Assembly: GCF_023336905.1 (NCBI RefSeq)
Contig: NZ_JAMBLS010000011.1
Coordinates: 1 to 64,000 of the forward strand
From: Bacteroides sp. ET71
GTDB lineage: Bacteria > Bacteroidota > Bacteroidia > Bacteroidales > Bacteroidaceae
Length of the DNA: 64,000 bases
Direction of reading: 5' to 3'
Within the stretch, counting starts at the first letter, position 1; every line of letters begins with the position of its first letter. The translations under genes were made by a program, and so were the position numbers. The notes under the pieces are model-generated. The model had not been told where the DNA came from, made no database searches, and was given only the letters and a program-made list of their open reading frames with translations. Shown here piece after piece: positions 8,397-17,037 of this stretch.

Positions 8397-9344
8397 TTAT
8401 TCTTTGTCTGTCCTTCCCTTTATCTCCATGTCTGCCCCGCCTTCGGTGCTGTCCACCTGTCCCCATCCGCTGATGCTGAACAGGGCGTCGACGGGCGAGG
8501 TGACAATCAGGTCGATGTCTCCGCCCAGGTCGAAGGGGTCGTCCGGGTCATCGGCTCCGGGGTTGTCGAAGTCGTCGAAGTCCTCCAGTTCGTCTGTCAG
8601 GTCATAATCCTGCGTGTCGTCGCGTCCGTCGTCGGTGGTCAGGGTCAGGGTGAGTGTGATGCCCTGTGTGGGGTCCAGCCCCAGCAGGCGGTGTTCGGCG
8701 GCGAAGGCCGTGCCGTCGTCGGTGGGGGTGAAGTGCAGGCGTATGCTGCCCGTGGCTGTGGTTGCAGCCGTGGCGGGGACTTGTCCGGCCAGCCAGGGGT
8801 CGATGACGCGGCTGGTGCGCACGCCGGTCAGCAGGCCGGTGAGCGACTGCACTTGGGTGGGGTCGCCTTGTCCGGCGTTCAGGACGATGCGCAGCAGCCG
8901 GGTGCAGGGTTGCAGGCCGATGGCGGCGCGGGTGTCGGTGCCGGACTCGATGGTCAGGTGGGTGCTGCCTGCCCACAGGTCGCCTACCGAGGGCAGGCTG
9001 CCGTCGTCTTCCGTGTCCGTCACGGCGGCGGTCCCGTTGCTGACGGACAGGCGTTCGGCTTCGGTGCAGGCCAGGGCGTGGTAGCGTCCCGGTGCCAGCC
9101 TGTCCAGGGTGGTGCCGTCGGCGGGTGTGTGGGTGTCGATGGCGGGTGTGGCCAGCGGGTCGTCATAGGGCAGCACCTCCAGTTGCACGTCGCGGGGAGT
9201 GGCGGTGCCCCAGTCGTAGGTCAGGACGGCGCGGCCGGGGTGCGGGTGGGGCAGGTCGCACATCTGTTTGTCGTTGCAGGCGGCCAAGGCTCCGAGCAGG
9301 AGCAGGCTGCCGATGGTTGCGTGTAGGGGATATAGCTTGTTCAT
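8397..9344 (-). CDS. DUF5119-like fimbrial-cluster lipoprotein
   Basis: The N-terminus has a lipoprotein signal (LLLLGALAAC, Cys23). The segment CDLPHPHPG followed by LTYDWG fits the DUF5119 family pattern (Cys/His-rich start, then a DW motif); such genes commonly lie beside DUF3575 and fimbrillin genes. The 315-residue product has an acidic region near the C-terminus (DELEDFDDFDNPGADDPDD). The role is not known; it may be an accessory or tip subunit of a surface fibre. The gap to the downstream fimbrillin-like gene is 41 bases. The family assignment is from memory of the pattern, so it is moderately sure. Confidence 0.72.
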   Translation of the reverse strand: MNKLYPLHATIGSLLLLGALAACNDKQMCDLPHPHPGRAVLTYDWGTATPRDVQLEVLPYDDPLATPAIDTHTPADGTTLDRLAPGRYHALACTEAERLSVSNGTAAVTDTEDDGSLPSVGDLWAGSTHLTIESGTDTRAAIGLQPCTRLLRIVLNAGQGDPTQVQSLTGLLTGVRTSRVIDPWLAGQVPATAATTATGSIRLHFTPTDDGTAFAAEHRLLGLDPTQGITLTLTLTTDDGRDDTQDYDLTDELEDFDDFDNPGADDPDDPFDLGGDIDLIVTSPVDALFSISGWGQVDSTEGGADMEIKGRTDKE

Positions 9345-9388
9345 CGTTCTTCGTTCCTCATTCCTTATTCTTCATTCCTCATTCTTCA
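9345..9388 (-). repeat. Purine-rich degenerate repeats in a gene junction
   Basis: The 44 bases between two cluster genes consist, on the coding strand, of repeated AATGAAGAATGAGG-like words. They look like a slippage-prone leader and may also supply purine-rich ribosome contacts. Confidence 0.5.
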
Positions 9389-9973
9389 TTAAAACCGGTA
9401 GCTGATGCTGACGTGCAGGTCGGTCAGGCCGAAGGTGTTCTTCACGCGGCCGGCGGCCAGGCGCTCGTAGCAGCGGGTGTCGGGGTGCCACTGGTATTTG
9501 TCGTACTTGGCGCGGACGTAGCCCAGGCCCAGCCCGGCGTCCACCGTCCAGCGGCGGCGCAGCACCCAGGTGTGGCCGTAGTTGATGCCGGCCAGGGTGA
9601 ACTGTCCGCGGCGGCCGGGGTCGTTCCAGGCGACGTCGTACTGTCCGGAGCGTATGCCCAGGCCGAGGTGGTGGCCCAGGTAGCGGCCGTCGGGGCGGAG
9701 CCAGTAGCGGGCCTCGCCGCCGATGCTCCAGTTTTCGATGATGGTGTTGCCGTCGGGGTAGCCCCACCAGCCGTAGACGCCGTCGAGGGCGAGGGAGAGG
9801 CGAGGGCTGACGAAGACTTCCACGCCGAGGTTGGGCGCCAGGAGGGCGTAGGGCAGGGTGTTGGTGGTGAGGGCCACGCGCACGGGGCGGCGGTCGTCTT
9901 GTGCCTGCACGCGGGGGGCGAGGCAGAGCAGGGCGGCCAGGGCCGCGGTGATGAGTATCTGTTTCTTCTTCAT
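9389..9973 (-). CDS. DUF3575 outer-membrane-type protein
   Basis: The start at 9973 gives MKKKQILITAALAALLCLAP with cleavage after VQA, i.e. a signal-peptidase-I substrate. The mature part shows the DUF3575 pattern: ALTTNTLPYALLAPNLGVE, YGWWGYP, EARYWLRPDGRYLGHHLG, and a C-terminal aromatic (ISYRF), typical of small outer-membrane beta-barrels. The length is 194 residues. In Bacteroidetes this family regularly precedes DUF5119 and fimbrillin genes. It starts 16 bases after the end of the broken fimbrillin/LRR gene. Confidence 0.85.
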   Translation of the reverse strand: MKKKQILITAALAALLCLAPRVQAQDDRRPVRVALTTNTLPYALLAPNLGVEVFVSPRLSLALDGVYGWWGYPDGNTIIENWSIGGEARYWLRPDGRYLGHHLGLGIRSGQYDVAWNDPGRRGQFTLAGINYGHTWVLRRRWTVDAGLGLGYVRAKYDKYQWHPDTRCYERLAAGRVKNTFGLTDLHVSISYRF

Positions 9974-9989
9974 ATGCGTATATGGGGGC

Positions 9990-11317
9990 TTAGGGGTTGG
10001 TGGTGGTGTCGGGCCAGTGGCCGGTGTAGCTGGCGGGGGCGAGGTAGTCGCCCGTGCCGCGGTAGCCGTAGTAGATGTGCTGCCAGGTGTGTTCGCCGTA
10101 GTTGTGGTATGTTGTCGCATCGAACTCTTCCTCCGGACAGTTGAGGTAGAGGGTGGTGAGGGAGGTGCAGCCGTCGAAAGGTGAGATAAGAAATAGTACA
10201 CCGGTCGGCAGGCAGATGCTGGTTAAGGCCTCGCAGCCACCGAATACGAATTCTTGAAGCTCGTTGGCTTGTGGTAGGCTGACGCTGGTTAAGGATGTAC
10301 AGTCTGTGAACGCATTGGGGCCGATGCTTTTGGCTTGTGGTAGGCTGACGCTGGTTAAGGATGTGCAAGCATAGAACGCACCGAAGTCGATGCTTTTGGC
10401 TTGTGGCAGGCTGACGTTGGTTAAGAATGTGCAGCCCCAGAACGCACTGAAGCCGATGTCGGTGGCTTGTGGCAGGTTGACGCTGGTTAAGGATTCGCAA
10501 TTAGAGAACGCACTAGAGCCGATGTTGGTGGCTTGGGCAAGTAAATCTCAGTAATATTGCTGTCGCTAAAGCCTAATTCCTCCCAGTCTGTATAGTCCTC
10601 GGCATTGGCCGTGACGTAGAGGTGGGTAATCTCATTCTTGTGGCTGTTTAGGGTGGACATGTCGTCGCCATTGAGCGTGCCGGTTATCAGCACCTTGTCG
10701 GGGGTGGCCTCAGGCCATACGCTGGCCAGGCTGCCGGGCGTGGTGCATGAGATGATGGTAACGTCGGTCGCGCTGGTGGTGGTCAGCGATGTCCCTGCCT
10801 GCAATCCTCCGGCGGGGAGGGTGAGGGTGAGGAGCTTGTCGGAGAGGATGCCGAAGGTGCTGGCGGTGGTGGGGTCGGCGGTGGGGTTGCCGTCCAGGGT
10901 GACGGTGCCCGTGGCGGGGGCGTCGGTCAGGTAGACGGGGGCGGAGGAGGTGGAGATGACCTGTATCTTCGCCAGGGGGTGGTGGAGGTTGAGGGTGACG
11001 CCGTCGGTGGTGGGTGCGGTCTGGGTGGCATCGGAGGTGGTGCGCAACTGTGCGTAGGTGGCGAGGTCGGCGGCGGTCCACTCGGTGGGGAGGGTGAGGG
11101 GGAGGGTGGTGCCGTCGGTGCAGGCGTCGGCCATCGCGGCGGGGCTGATGGCGGTGAAGCGGTAGGTGCCGGTGGAGGCGGGCCAGCGCAAGGGGGCGGT
11201 GGAGGTCCAGCCGGTGGTGGTGGAGTAGGTGTAGTCGGCCTGCTGGATGAGGGTGCCGTCGTCCGCCAGGAGGTAGACGGTCATGGTGGTGCCCTGGGCG
11301 GGGATAAAATCAGACAA
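9990..11317 (-). pseudogene. Broken fimbrillin-like/BspA-LRR surface protein (no N-terminus, one frameshift)
   Basis: The 5' part (11317 to about 10538) encodes a fimbrillin-like beta domain (IPAQGTTMTVYLLADDG, WPASTGTYRFTAISPAA, LNLHHPLAKIQV). The frame then shifts at GGG 10535-10537 and runs to a stop at 10487. In the other frame the remainder reads as a chain of LRR_5 units of the form LPQAxxIGxxAFxxCxSLTSV, followed by a Trp/Tyr-rich tail ending at 9990. Comparison with the next repeats shows one base missing in what should be TTG-CCC-CAA. The N-terminus begins inside the domain: there is no signal peptide, the only start is a TTG, and an in-frame stop lies about ten codons upstream. It is either a decayed gene, a phase-variable one, or a sequencing error for the shift. 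Confidence 0.75.
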
Positions 11318-11387
11318 AAGAAAAGGTTTCTGCTTAGCTGCTCAGCATCATAATATTTTAGTCGATTTAGACATCCCTTTGCCGAAG

Positions 11388-11395
11388 CAAACATA
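11388..11395 (-). promoter_or_regulatory. Possible -7 element upstream of the fimbrial-type cluster
   Basis: TATGTTTG on the minus strand, about 70 bases before the truncated fimbrillin/LRR frame. No clear -33 element. Confidence 0.35.
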
Positions 11396-11527
11396 CACTT
11401 ATCGTCTCGGTAAAAATCTCACAATGATTACGCTAGGAGTTTTTCCATTACAAACGCCATTCCCCTTCGAAAAGCACCTATATTTATAAACAAATATTAC
11501 CTCCAGAATCACGCCCCTTCGAACTCT

Positions 11528-11571
11528 GACCAAAGTCCTACCAAAGTCGTTCCAAAGTCGTACCAAGTTCG
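11528..11571. repeat. Four 11-bp direct repeats (TACCAAAGTCG type)
   Basis: Four consecutive 11-base units start at 11528, 11539, 11550 and 11561 and share CCAAAGTCG with small changes. An 18-base stretch of this block (11536-11553) recurs exactly at 19511-19528. It lies in the 713-base non-coding stretch 11318-12030, which is AT-rich and contains no gene I can recognise apart from a tiny frame at 11903-12016. Confidence 0.7.
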
Positions 11572-11902
11572 AGTGCTTAGAAACGAACAAAAGACGAATT
11601 TGGAACGAGTTTGAAAGCAATAATTATGCAGATATTTTACTTACAAGCACATTATTTTTTTATGAACAGGCAATCTTATGCCACCTCATTCTTTTGAGAT
11701 ACTGGGGAAGAGGTTAAAAAGAATAAAAAGAAAAACCGGATGCTGCCCGGAAAAGCTACGGCAAGCGTAAAATCAGCTAGAATGAAAAATAACAGTTTCG
11801 TTATCGGCAATTTCTCTAATTTAGGTTGATAGTCTAAGAACTAATCCAGATTTCTTTTGTTCAAGCACTTTGATTGGTAGCTTAAATTCTTTCATTTCCT
11901 AT

Positions 11903-12016
11903 TCATCCCAGTTTCTGCATACTCTGTTCAAATACGGGCAAAAGGCATTTCAAGGTCTTGTGCAGAAGCTGTTGATGGAAGTTCTCGGCGGCGAGGTACG
12001 TATCGTTAAAGTGCAT
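11903..12016 (-). CDS. Possible 37-residue small protein downstream of the CBS-domain gene
   Basis: ATG at 12016 and stop at 11905-11903 give MHFNDTYLAAENFHQQ and onward, ending SMQKLG. It begins 14 bases after the preceding gene's stop in the same direction, so it could be translationally coupled. No domain is recognisable. It may be chance or a remnant. Confidence 0.22.
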   Translation of the reverse strand: MHFNDTYLAAENFHQQLLHKTLKCLLPVFEQSMQKLG

Positions 12017-12030
12017 GTATTACTCAAGAT

Positions 12031-13329
12031 TCATTTTCCCTCTTCTTCTTCATGTTTTACCACCAGCAGTTTGTCTACCCGTCCGCGATCCATGTCGACA
12101 ACCTCAAATTCCAGGTTCTTATAAGTGAACAGGTCTCCGGCCTTGGGTACACGGCCGATAAGGAACATGGCCAATCCGCTCAATGTGGTAAAATCTTCTT
12201 CTTTCAGGTCATCGTAATTCAGAATTCCCATGGCATCCATGAAGTCGTCTATATTCATGGAGGCTTCTACCAAAAGCGAACCATCCTGACGGCGTACAAT
12301 TTCTTCTTCTTCTGTTTCGTTTTCTTCCAATATGTCACCGAAGATGCTTTCAGTCAGGTCGTGCAGCGTGATAATGCCTTCTGTATTTCCATATTCATCT
12401 ACTACTACTCCAAACTTATTTTTGTTCTTCTTGAACAGTTCAAGTACTTTTTTTGCATACAAGCTTTCCGGAATGAAGAGAGGGGGGCGTGCTATGCTGC
12501 GTAAGTTGAACGGCTGATTACTGCCCAGCATAATAATGATATCTTTTACCGATACGACGCCAATGACTTCATCTTTTCCACTTTCTACCAGTAGGTATTT
12601 GCTGAAATGCTGCTCACTGATGATGCGTAATACGTCTTCGCGGGTATCATTAGGATGCATTACCACAATATCTCTTCGATAAGTCATTAAATCGTTGGCC
12701 CGTTTGTCTGAAAAGCGGAATACATCACGCAGCATTTCTGTTTCTTCCTTATCTATCACACCTTGTTCCGAACTCTGGTGTAAAATCATCTTCAATTCTT
12801 CCTGTGTCATTTGCCGTTCTTCATTTTCTCCTAAACCAATCAGTCGGTTTACCAATTTAGTAGAAGCGCTGAGGAGGTAAACGAAAGGATACGACACATT
12901 TTTGACAGCTATCATGAACGGACTGAGCCGTGTTGCCCATTTTTCAGGATCACTTAATGCGATGGATTTAGGAACCAGCTCTCCTATGATAAGCGATAAA
13001 TAAGTGATAATTACTACTACGGTAGCTACAGCCAGTGTATGTGCATAAGGTTCGATTCCAGGAATCAGTCTGAACAAAGGTTCTACTTCATCAGAAAGTG
13101 TGGCACCTCCATATGCACCAGATACAATACCTATGAGTGTGATGCCGATTTGAATGGTCGAAAGAAATTTTTCGGGTTCTTCCAGTTGCTGCAGCACGCC
13201 TTTGGCTCTTTTGTTGCCTTTTCCAATCATTGTTTCCAGGCGTGCTTTGCTGGCCGATACCAGCGCTAATTCGTACATGGCAAAAATGCCGTTAAGAAGT
13301 AATAAAAATAGAATAATTAAAAATTCCAT
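12031..13329 (-). CDS. CNNM/HlyC-CorC family membrane protein with CBS domains
   Basis: The start at 13329 (MEFLIILFLLLLNGIFAMYE) was chosen over an upstream frame extension because it opens the first membrane helix. The CNNM (DUF21) transmembrane domain spans about residues 1-190, with the family's SASKARLE and GAYGGATLS segments. A CBS pair follows (about 205-330; VMHPNDTREDVLRIISEQHFS, then VVVDEYGNTEGIITLHDL), then a C-terminal CorC_HlyC domain. The family is linked to magnesium/cobalt efflux or sodium-coupled ion transport; the older hemolysin name is not a good guide. It has 432 residues and its own promoter. Confidence 0.9.
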   Translation of the reverse strand: MEFLIILFLLLLNGIFAMYELALVSASKARLETMIGKGNKRAKGVLQQLEEPEKFLSTIQIGITLIGIVSGAYGGATLSDEVEPLFRLIPGIEPYAHTLAVATVVVIITYLSLIIGELVPKSIALSDPEKWATRLSPFMIAVKNVSYPFVYLLSASTKLVNRLIGLGENEERQMTQEELKMILHQSSEQGVIDKEETEMLRDVFRFSDKRANDLMTYRRDIVVMHPNDTREDVLRIISEQHFSKYLLVESGKDEVIGVVSVKDIIIMLGSNQPFNLRSIARPPLFIPESLYAKKVLELFKKNKNKFGVVVDEYGNTEGIITLHDLTESIFGDILEENETEEEEIVRRQDGSLLVEASMNIDDFMDAMGILNYDDLKEEDFTTLSGLAMFLIGRVPKAGDLFTYKNLEFEVVDMDRGRVDKLLVVKHEEEEGK

Positions 13330-13353
13330 AAAGGTTTTAAATGGTTTCCGGCA

Positions 13354-13361
13354 CAAACATA
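13354..13361 (-). promoter_or_regulatory. -7 promoter element, CBS-domain gene
   Basis: TATGTTTG on the minus strand, 24 bases upstream of the start at 13329. Confidence 0.5.
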
Positions 13362-13452
13362 CAAATTTTTTATTGATTATGAAAATACTATGCGTATGAG
13401 TGTGTTTAAAAAACATTTATCCTATCTTTCTGTAACTGTTAAGTAGATGCTG

Positions 13453-13576
13453 AAATTTAGCTTATACTATCATGAAAGAAAACAATGGTAACTGAATTCT
13501 CCTCCTCCCCGGAGGAGGGAAAGTCAGCTACTGCTTGTGTCCTACCTAAATTTTCATTCATAGTATAACTAAATGT
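13453..13576. mobile_element. MITE-like element with terminal inverted repeats
   Basis: About 124 bp. The left end (ATTTAGCTTATACTAT, then ATGAAA) is repeated inverted at the right end (ATAGTATAACTAAAT, preceded by TTTCAT) with one or two indels. At the centre is an 8-bp palindrome (13501-13508 with 13511-13518, CCTCCTCC/GGAGGAGG). It carries no coding frame. It occupies the middle of the 397-base divergent gap 13330-13726. Whether it is mobile cannot be decided from one copy. Confidence 0.45.
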
Positions 13577-13702
13577 GAACAATTACTTATATATGAATTT
13601 TGAGTTTTTGTCTATTTGCAAAAAGGCATATCTAAATGGCTTAAATAGCCTGTTCATAAGGTGAAATGTATTAAAAGGCATGGAGATGAAGAAGAAAATA
13701 CC

Positions 13703-13710
13703 TACTTTTG
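13703..13710 (+). promoter_or_regulatory. -7 promoter element, esterase gene
   Basis: TACTTTTG, 17 bases before the start codon; this implies a very short leader. Confidence 0.5.
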
Positions 13711-13726
13711 TTCAATAATAAACTAA

Positions 13727-14563
13727 ATGACTAAAAATATGGAAAGAAAAATCTTTTTGTTTGCTTTGTTCTTATGGGCTGGCTGTTTTTCGTTGAATGC
13801 AGCTCGGGTTGATACTCTGATGGTTAAAAGCCCTTCAATGAAGAACAGTGTAAAAGTTGTTTTTATTTTGCCGGATAAAGCTTTGGGGGATAAAGCACAG
13901 TCTTGCCCTGTTGTTTACCTGTTGCATGGATATGGGGGGAATGCAAAAAGCTGGATTGAATTGAAGCCGGAATTACCTGCCATTGCCGATGCAAAAGGTT
14001 GGATATTTGTATGTCCCGATGGTAAAAACAGTTGGTATTGGGATAGTCCTCTTCATGCCGATTTTCGATATGAAACATTCGTCTCTTCTGAACTGGTAGA
14101 CTATACAGATGGGCATTATGCTACAAAAGCAGATCGTCGTTTTCGGGCTATTTCGGGTTTGAGTATGGGAGGACATGGTGCCTTGTGGCTTTCCATCCGT
14201 CATAAAGACACATTTGGAGCAGCAGGTAGTATGAGTGGTGGAGTAGACATACGTCCTTTCCCGGACAATTGGAATATGAAAGACCAGCTAGGGGAATATG
14301 CAGACAACAAAGAAGTGTGGGACAATCATACTGTAATGACACAGTTGGATAAGATTGCCAATGGAGAACTGGCTCTGTTAATTGATTGTGGAGAAGATGA
14401 CTTTTTTCTAAATGTCAATCAAGAACTGCATAAGCAGCTCTTACAGCGGAAGATTGATCATGACTTTATTACCCGTCCCGGAGGTCATACTTCCGAATAT
14501 TGGAATAACTCTATCGATTATCATTTGCTGTTCTTCGAGAAATTCTTCGCTAAAAGCAACTGA
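13727..14563 (+). CDS. Secreted alpha/beta-hydrolase, esterase D/feruloyl-esterase type
   Basis: Putative periplasmic esterase of the PF00756 family, which includes S-formylglutathione hydrolases and CE1-type carbohydrate esterases. The signal peptide covers about residues 8-25. The oxyanion region HGYGGN (67-72), nucleophile elbow GLSMGG with Ser146, likely Asp223 or Asp224 (CGEDDF) and His254 (GGHTSEYW) form a complete triad. It has 278 residues. A second ATG at 13739 is also usable. It is monocistronic, with a strong terminator directly after it. The substrate cannot be read from the sequence; a glycan acyl ester is plausible given export and the nearby glycan locus. Confidence 0.85.
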   Translation: MTKNMERKIFLFALFLWAGCFSLNAARVDTLMVKSPSMKNSVKVVFILPDKALGDKAQSCPVVYLLHGYGGNAKSWIELKPELPAIADAKGWIFVCPDGKNSWYWDSPLHADFRYETFVSSELVDYTDGHYATKADRRFRAISGLSMGGHGALWLSIRHKDTFGAAGSMSGGVDIRPFPDNWNMKDQLGEYADNKEVWDNHTVMTQLDKIANGELALLIDCGEDDFFLNVNQELHKQLLQRKIDHDFITRPGGHTSEYWNNSIDYHLLFFEKFFAKSN

Positions 14564-14571
14564 TTGGTTTA

Positions 14572-14627
14572 CGCGCACAAATGATGTTTAAGGAAAAGAA
14601 TGTTATCATTTGTGCGCGTATTTTTTC
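14572..14627 (+). terminator. Terminator of the esterase gene
   Basis: A perfect 14-bp stem (14572-14585 with 14605-14618), then TATTTTTT, nine bases after the esterase stop and just before the convergent protease gene's end. Confidence 0.9.
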
Positions 14628-14632
14628 TCATT

Positions 14633-16003
14633 CTACTTTAAATGCACCGATTGTGCCTCTCTTCGTTTCACGGAATTGTGCAATACCGTAGTCCGCAAAC
14701 CACTGGCGGTTGATGTGGTAGCCGAAGTTCCGCCTATTAGTCCTAATGCTGTGTTCAGCATCAATTCATCAGGATTGCCAAAAGGTAAAAAGCGGGCAAG
14801 GTCACTGTTTTCATTTGCGGCAACATCGGCTTGAAAACCATTTTCATAATCAGAACTACCTGCTGAATTATATATCTTGCACACAATAGGGTTCATGACT
14901 ATCATCAGTTCTTCATTCGTAAATTCCATAGACCCTACATTCTTTCCTTCGGTGGTAGAACCTATCAGCACCACATTCATATAAGGTTTTAAGCAGTTGA
15001 TGAGCATCTCTGAGGCGGAAGCTGTTTCTCCGCTTGTCAAGACATAAAGAGTGGATAAGTTTAGGTTAGCCCCTTTTCCAATCAGTGCCTCATCCAGATA
15101 AAGCGTGCTTTCTCGTTCTTGAAAATTCGTGTTAAATTCCAAGTAACCCAAAGTTTGCCCCAAAGCTGTAGATGGGGCCAACATAGTGCACAATAATGCT
15201 GCGCACGACAATAATCCTCCGTTATTATAGCGTAAGTCCAATATAAATTCATTGACTTGTTGGGCAGCAAAATATTGGAAGGCTTCCCGTAAGTTTTCAT
15301 CATATTCATTGCTGTTGTCTGTGATGCCGGAACTGAAATGATTGTACACCAGATAGCCTACCCGTTTCCCTCCTGTCAAATAGACATTCTGGTAATGCAC
15401 CGGATTGTCGTTTATGGTGCGTGCCGATGCGATGTCTTGTGGTTCGGCATATGCCAATATGGTATCTTGCGCAGCGTCGTAATAACCGACTGTCAGTCTC
15501 ATACTTCCACTGCCGTACAGCAGACTATAATTATCTTCAGTGATTGCTTTTCCGTCCATTTCCATAATCCAATCTCCTCGTTGCAGGCCAATTTCGCCAG
15601 CCGGACTGTCTGGAGCCACGTAAAGAATATGGGCATATAACGCCGTATCGTTTCCTTCCACTCGATTGGTCGTGAATTGAAGACCATAGCTGTAGTCTGT
15701 ATAAGGAATGCTCCGTGTACTATATTTCAGGCTGTCTATGGTAGAATAGTGGCTTCCTCCCTTCCCGTCTTTATCAGAAAGCAAAGAAGAGAAAAATGAA
15801 AATGGATCGGTGAAATAGTTCAAGTCATTGGTATTAGGGATTTCCTGGTTCCAGTAATACCATACACGCATAGTGTCGTCTATCCAACGGTCAGTCTTAG
15901 TCTGCTCGGCATAGGCAGCCCATCGGTCTACGCCGCATGAGCCGAAATATATAGGAGTAAGTAATACTCCTGCCAGTACAATGAATATATATCTTGTTTT
16001 CAT
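14633..16003 (-). CDS. S41-family (C-terminal processing protease-like) lipoprotein with PDZ domain
   Basis: Exported serine protease relative. The N-terminus has a hydrophobic run and a lipobox-like FGSC (Cys23). A helical N-terminal domain is followed by a PDZ domain (about 105-190, with PDSPAGEIGLQRGDWI) and the S41 core: GYLVYNHF, ILDLRYNNGG (255-263), LTSGETASASEM with candidate nucleophile Ser329, and TEGKNVG with candidate Lys354. It has 456 residues. Such lipoproteins are common in Bacteroides and are thought to act in the periplasm or at the outer membrane; the substrate is unknown. The -7 element lies only 6 bases upstream of the start. Confidence 0.88.
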   Translation of the reverse strand: MKTRYIFIVLAGVLLTPIYFGSCGVDRWAAYAEQTKTDRWIDDTMRVWYYWNQEIPNTNDLNYFTDPFSFFSSLLSDKDGKGGSHYSTIDSLKYSTRSIPYTDYSYGLQFTTNRVEGNDTALYAHILYVAPDSPAGEIGLQRGDWIMEMDGKAITEDNYSLLYGSGSMRLTVGYYDAAQDTILAYAEPQDIASARTINDNPVHYQNVYLTGGKRVGYLVYNHFSSGITDNSNEYDENLREAFQYFAAQQVNEFILDLRYNNGGLLSCAALLCTMLAPSTALGQTLGYLEFNTNFQERESTLYLDEALIGKGANLNLSTLYVLTSGETASASEMLINCLKPYMNVVLIGSTTEGKNVGSMEFTNEELMIVMNPIVCKIYNSAGSSDYENGFQADVAANENSDLARFLPFGNPDELMLNTALGLIGGTSATTSTASGLRTTVLHNSVKRREAQSVHLK

Positions 16004-16008
16004 GACCG

Positions 16009-16016
16009 CAAAATTA
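16009..16016 (-). promoter_or_regulatory. -7-like element, S41 protease gene
   Basis: TAATTTTG on the minus strand, 6 bases from the start codon; if real, the transcript is nearly leaderless. Confidence 0.4.
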
Positions 16017-16053
16017 GAAAATACTTTGCTATCATCGATCTTTTCGGGGAAAT

Positions 16054-16097
16054 AAATAGGGATTTTAGTACATTAAATGCGTACTAACTCCCTATTT
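16054..16097 (-). terminator. Possible terminator after the DUF4251 gene
   Basis: An inverted repeat of 9 plus 7 bp with a small internal loop (16054-16071 with 16081-16097), downstream of the DUF4251 gene. The T-tract is weak. Confidence 0.4.
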
Positions 16098-16205
16098 TTC
16101 ATGCTTCTTAATATTTTGCCATTTCCTACATGGGATGATTTTTGCAATAGAATAAAGGGGCTGTCGTTTTAAAAAACGTTTTCTCCCATGTTGAGTGTTG
16201 TCCTT

Positions 16206-16796
16206 TTACCATGACCTTCCTTTGAAGATATTCGATTGTTCCAAAGAAATGATTTTTCCTCTCAATGTCAAGGTTTGCGAGTTGAAGTTTGGGCTGATGC
16301 TTACAGTCGCCTCGTTGTCTCCATTGACAAGGGTCATGAATACTTGTGCGGAAATGCCTGTTCCCATGATGCTGAAACTGTAAGTCACGTTGCCTCTTTT
16401 GTCTGTTTTCATTTTGACTCCCGATACCGTACCGTCTACTGTTACACCGCCTATGCCGTTAGGACCGGCAAAATGCGTATTGAAAGCCACTTGTACGGTT
16501 CCACGATTTTGGTTTACCAGTACAAAGTTGGTGTTGGTATTTACATAAGCAGTTTCACCTCTTTTAAAAATGACCTGATCGGCTTCCAGTACGAACTGCT
16601 TTTCTTCCAAAGCTTTTACCGCTTCAGCATATGCAGCAGATTCTTCAATTTCTTGGGCGGCTTTTTGCCGTGCGCGTTCTGCATCTCGCAAAGCTTTGGG
16701 ATTTGTCAGGCTGTCCACTGTCTCTGTTTGGGCAAATACTTCATTTGAAATGGTGGCCATTAAAGCCACAGCCATTAATACAATAAACTTTTTCAT
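16206..16796 (-). CDS. DUF4251 exported protein
   Basis: The start at 16796 (MKKFIVLMAVALMATISNEVFAQ) gives a clean signal peptide with cleavage after VFA; an ATG nine bases upstream is an alternative. A charged helical stretch (about 35-65) is followed by a beta-rich domain with NTNTNFVLVNQNRGTVQVAF and GGVTVDGTVSG, the pattern of DUF4251. It has 196 residues. The function is unknown; homologues occur singly in Bacteroidales. No operon partner is evident. Confidence 0.78.
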   Translation of the reverse strand: MKKFIVLMAVALMATISNEVFAQTETVDSLTNPKALRDAERARQKAAQEIEESAAYAEAVKALEEKQFVLEADQVIFKRGETAYVNTNTNFVLVNQNRGTVQVAFNTHFAGPNGIGGVTVDGTVSGVKMKTDKRGNVTYSFSIMGTGISAQVFMTLVNGDNEATVSISPNFNSQTLTLRGKIISLEQSNIFKGRSW

Positions 16797-16949
16797 ACTT
16801 CTCATTTTTGTTTAGGTTTATAATTTTGTTGTCTTCTTTACTTCTTACAATAACAGTGCCTTTTTTATATTGTTCGTTTCATCTTTCTGATATTTAGTAA
16901 TTTTTATGAGAATCTTCAAGGGATGTGCTGGAAAGGTTGCGGAAAGCAG

Positions 16950-17013
16950 AAAAATACGGGCTATACGGGAGTGCAGCCTTTCTTTGAAGTGCATGCATTC
17001 CCGTGTAGCCCGT
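16950..17013 (-). terminator. Terminator of the GH20 gene
   Basis: An imperfect 15-bp stem (16956-16970 with 16999-17013, including G-T pairs), followed on the minus strand by ATTTTTC, 24 bases after the GH20 stop. Confidence 0.8.
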
Positions 17014-17037
17014 TTCTATAATGTCTCAGACAGTTGC

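Noticed and set aside
10487-10500. Separate gene on the minus strand at 9970-10500 (LNQRQPATS repeats)
   Set aside because: This is the wrong frame of the LRR_5 repeats; the correct frame gives the canonical LPQAxxIGxxAF units.
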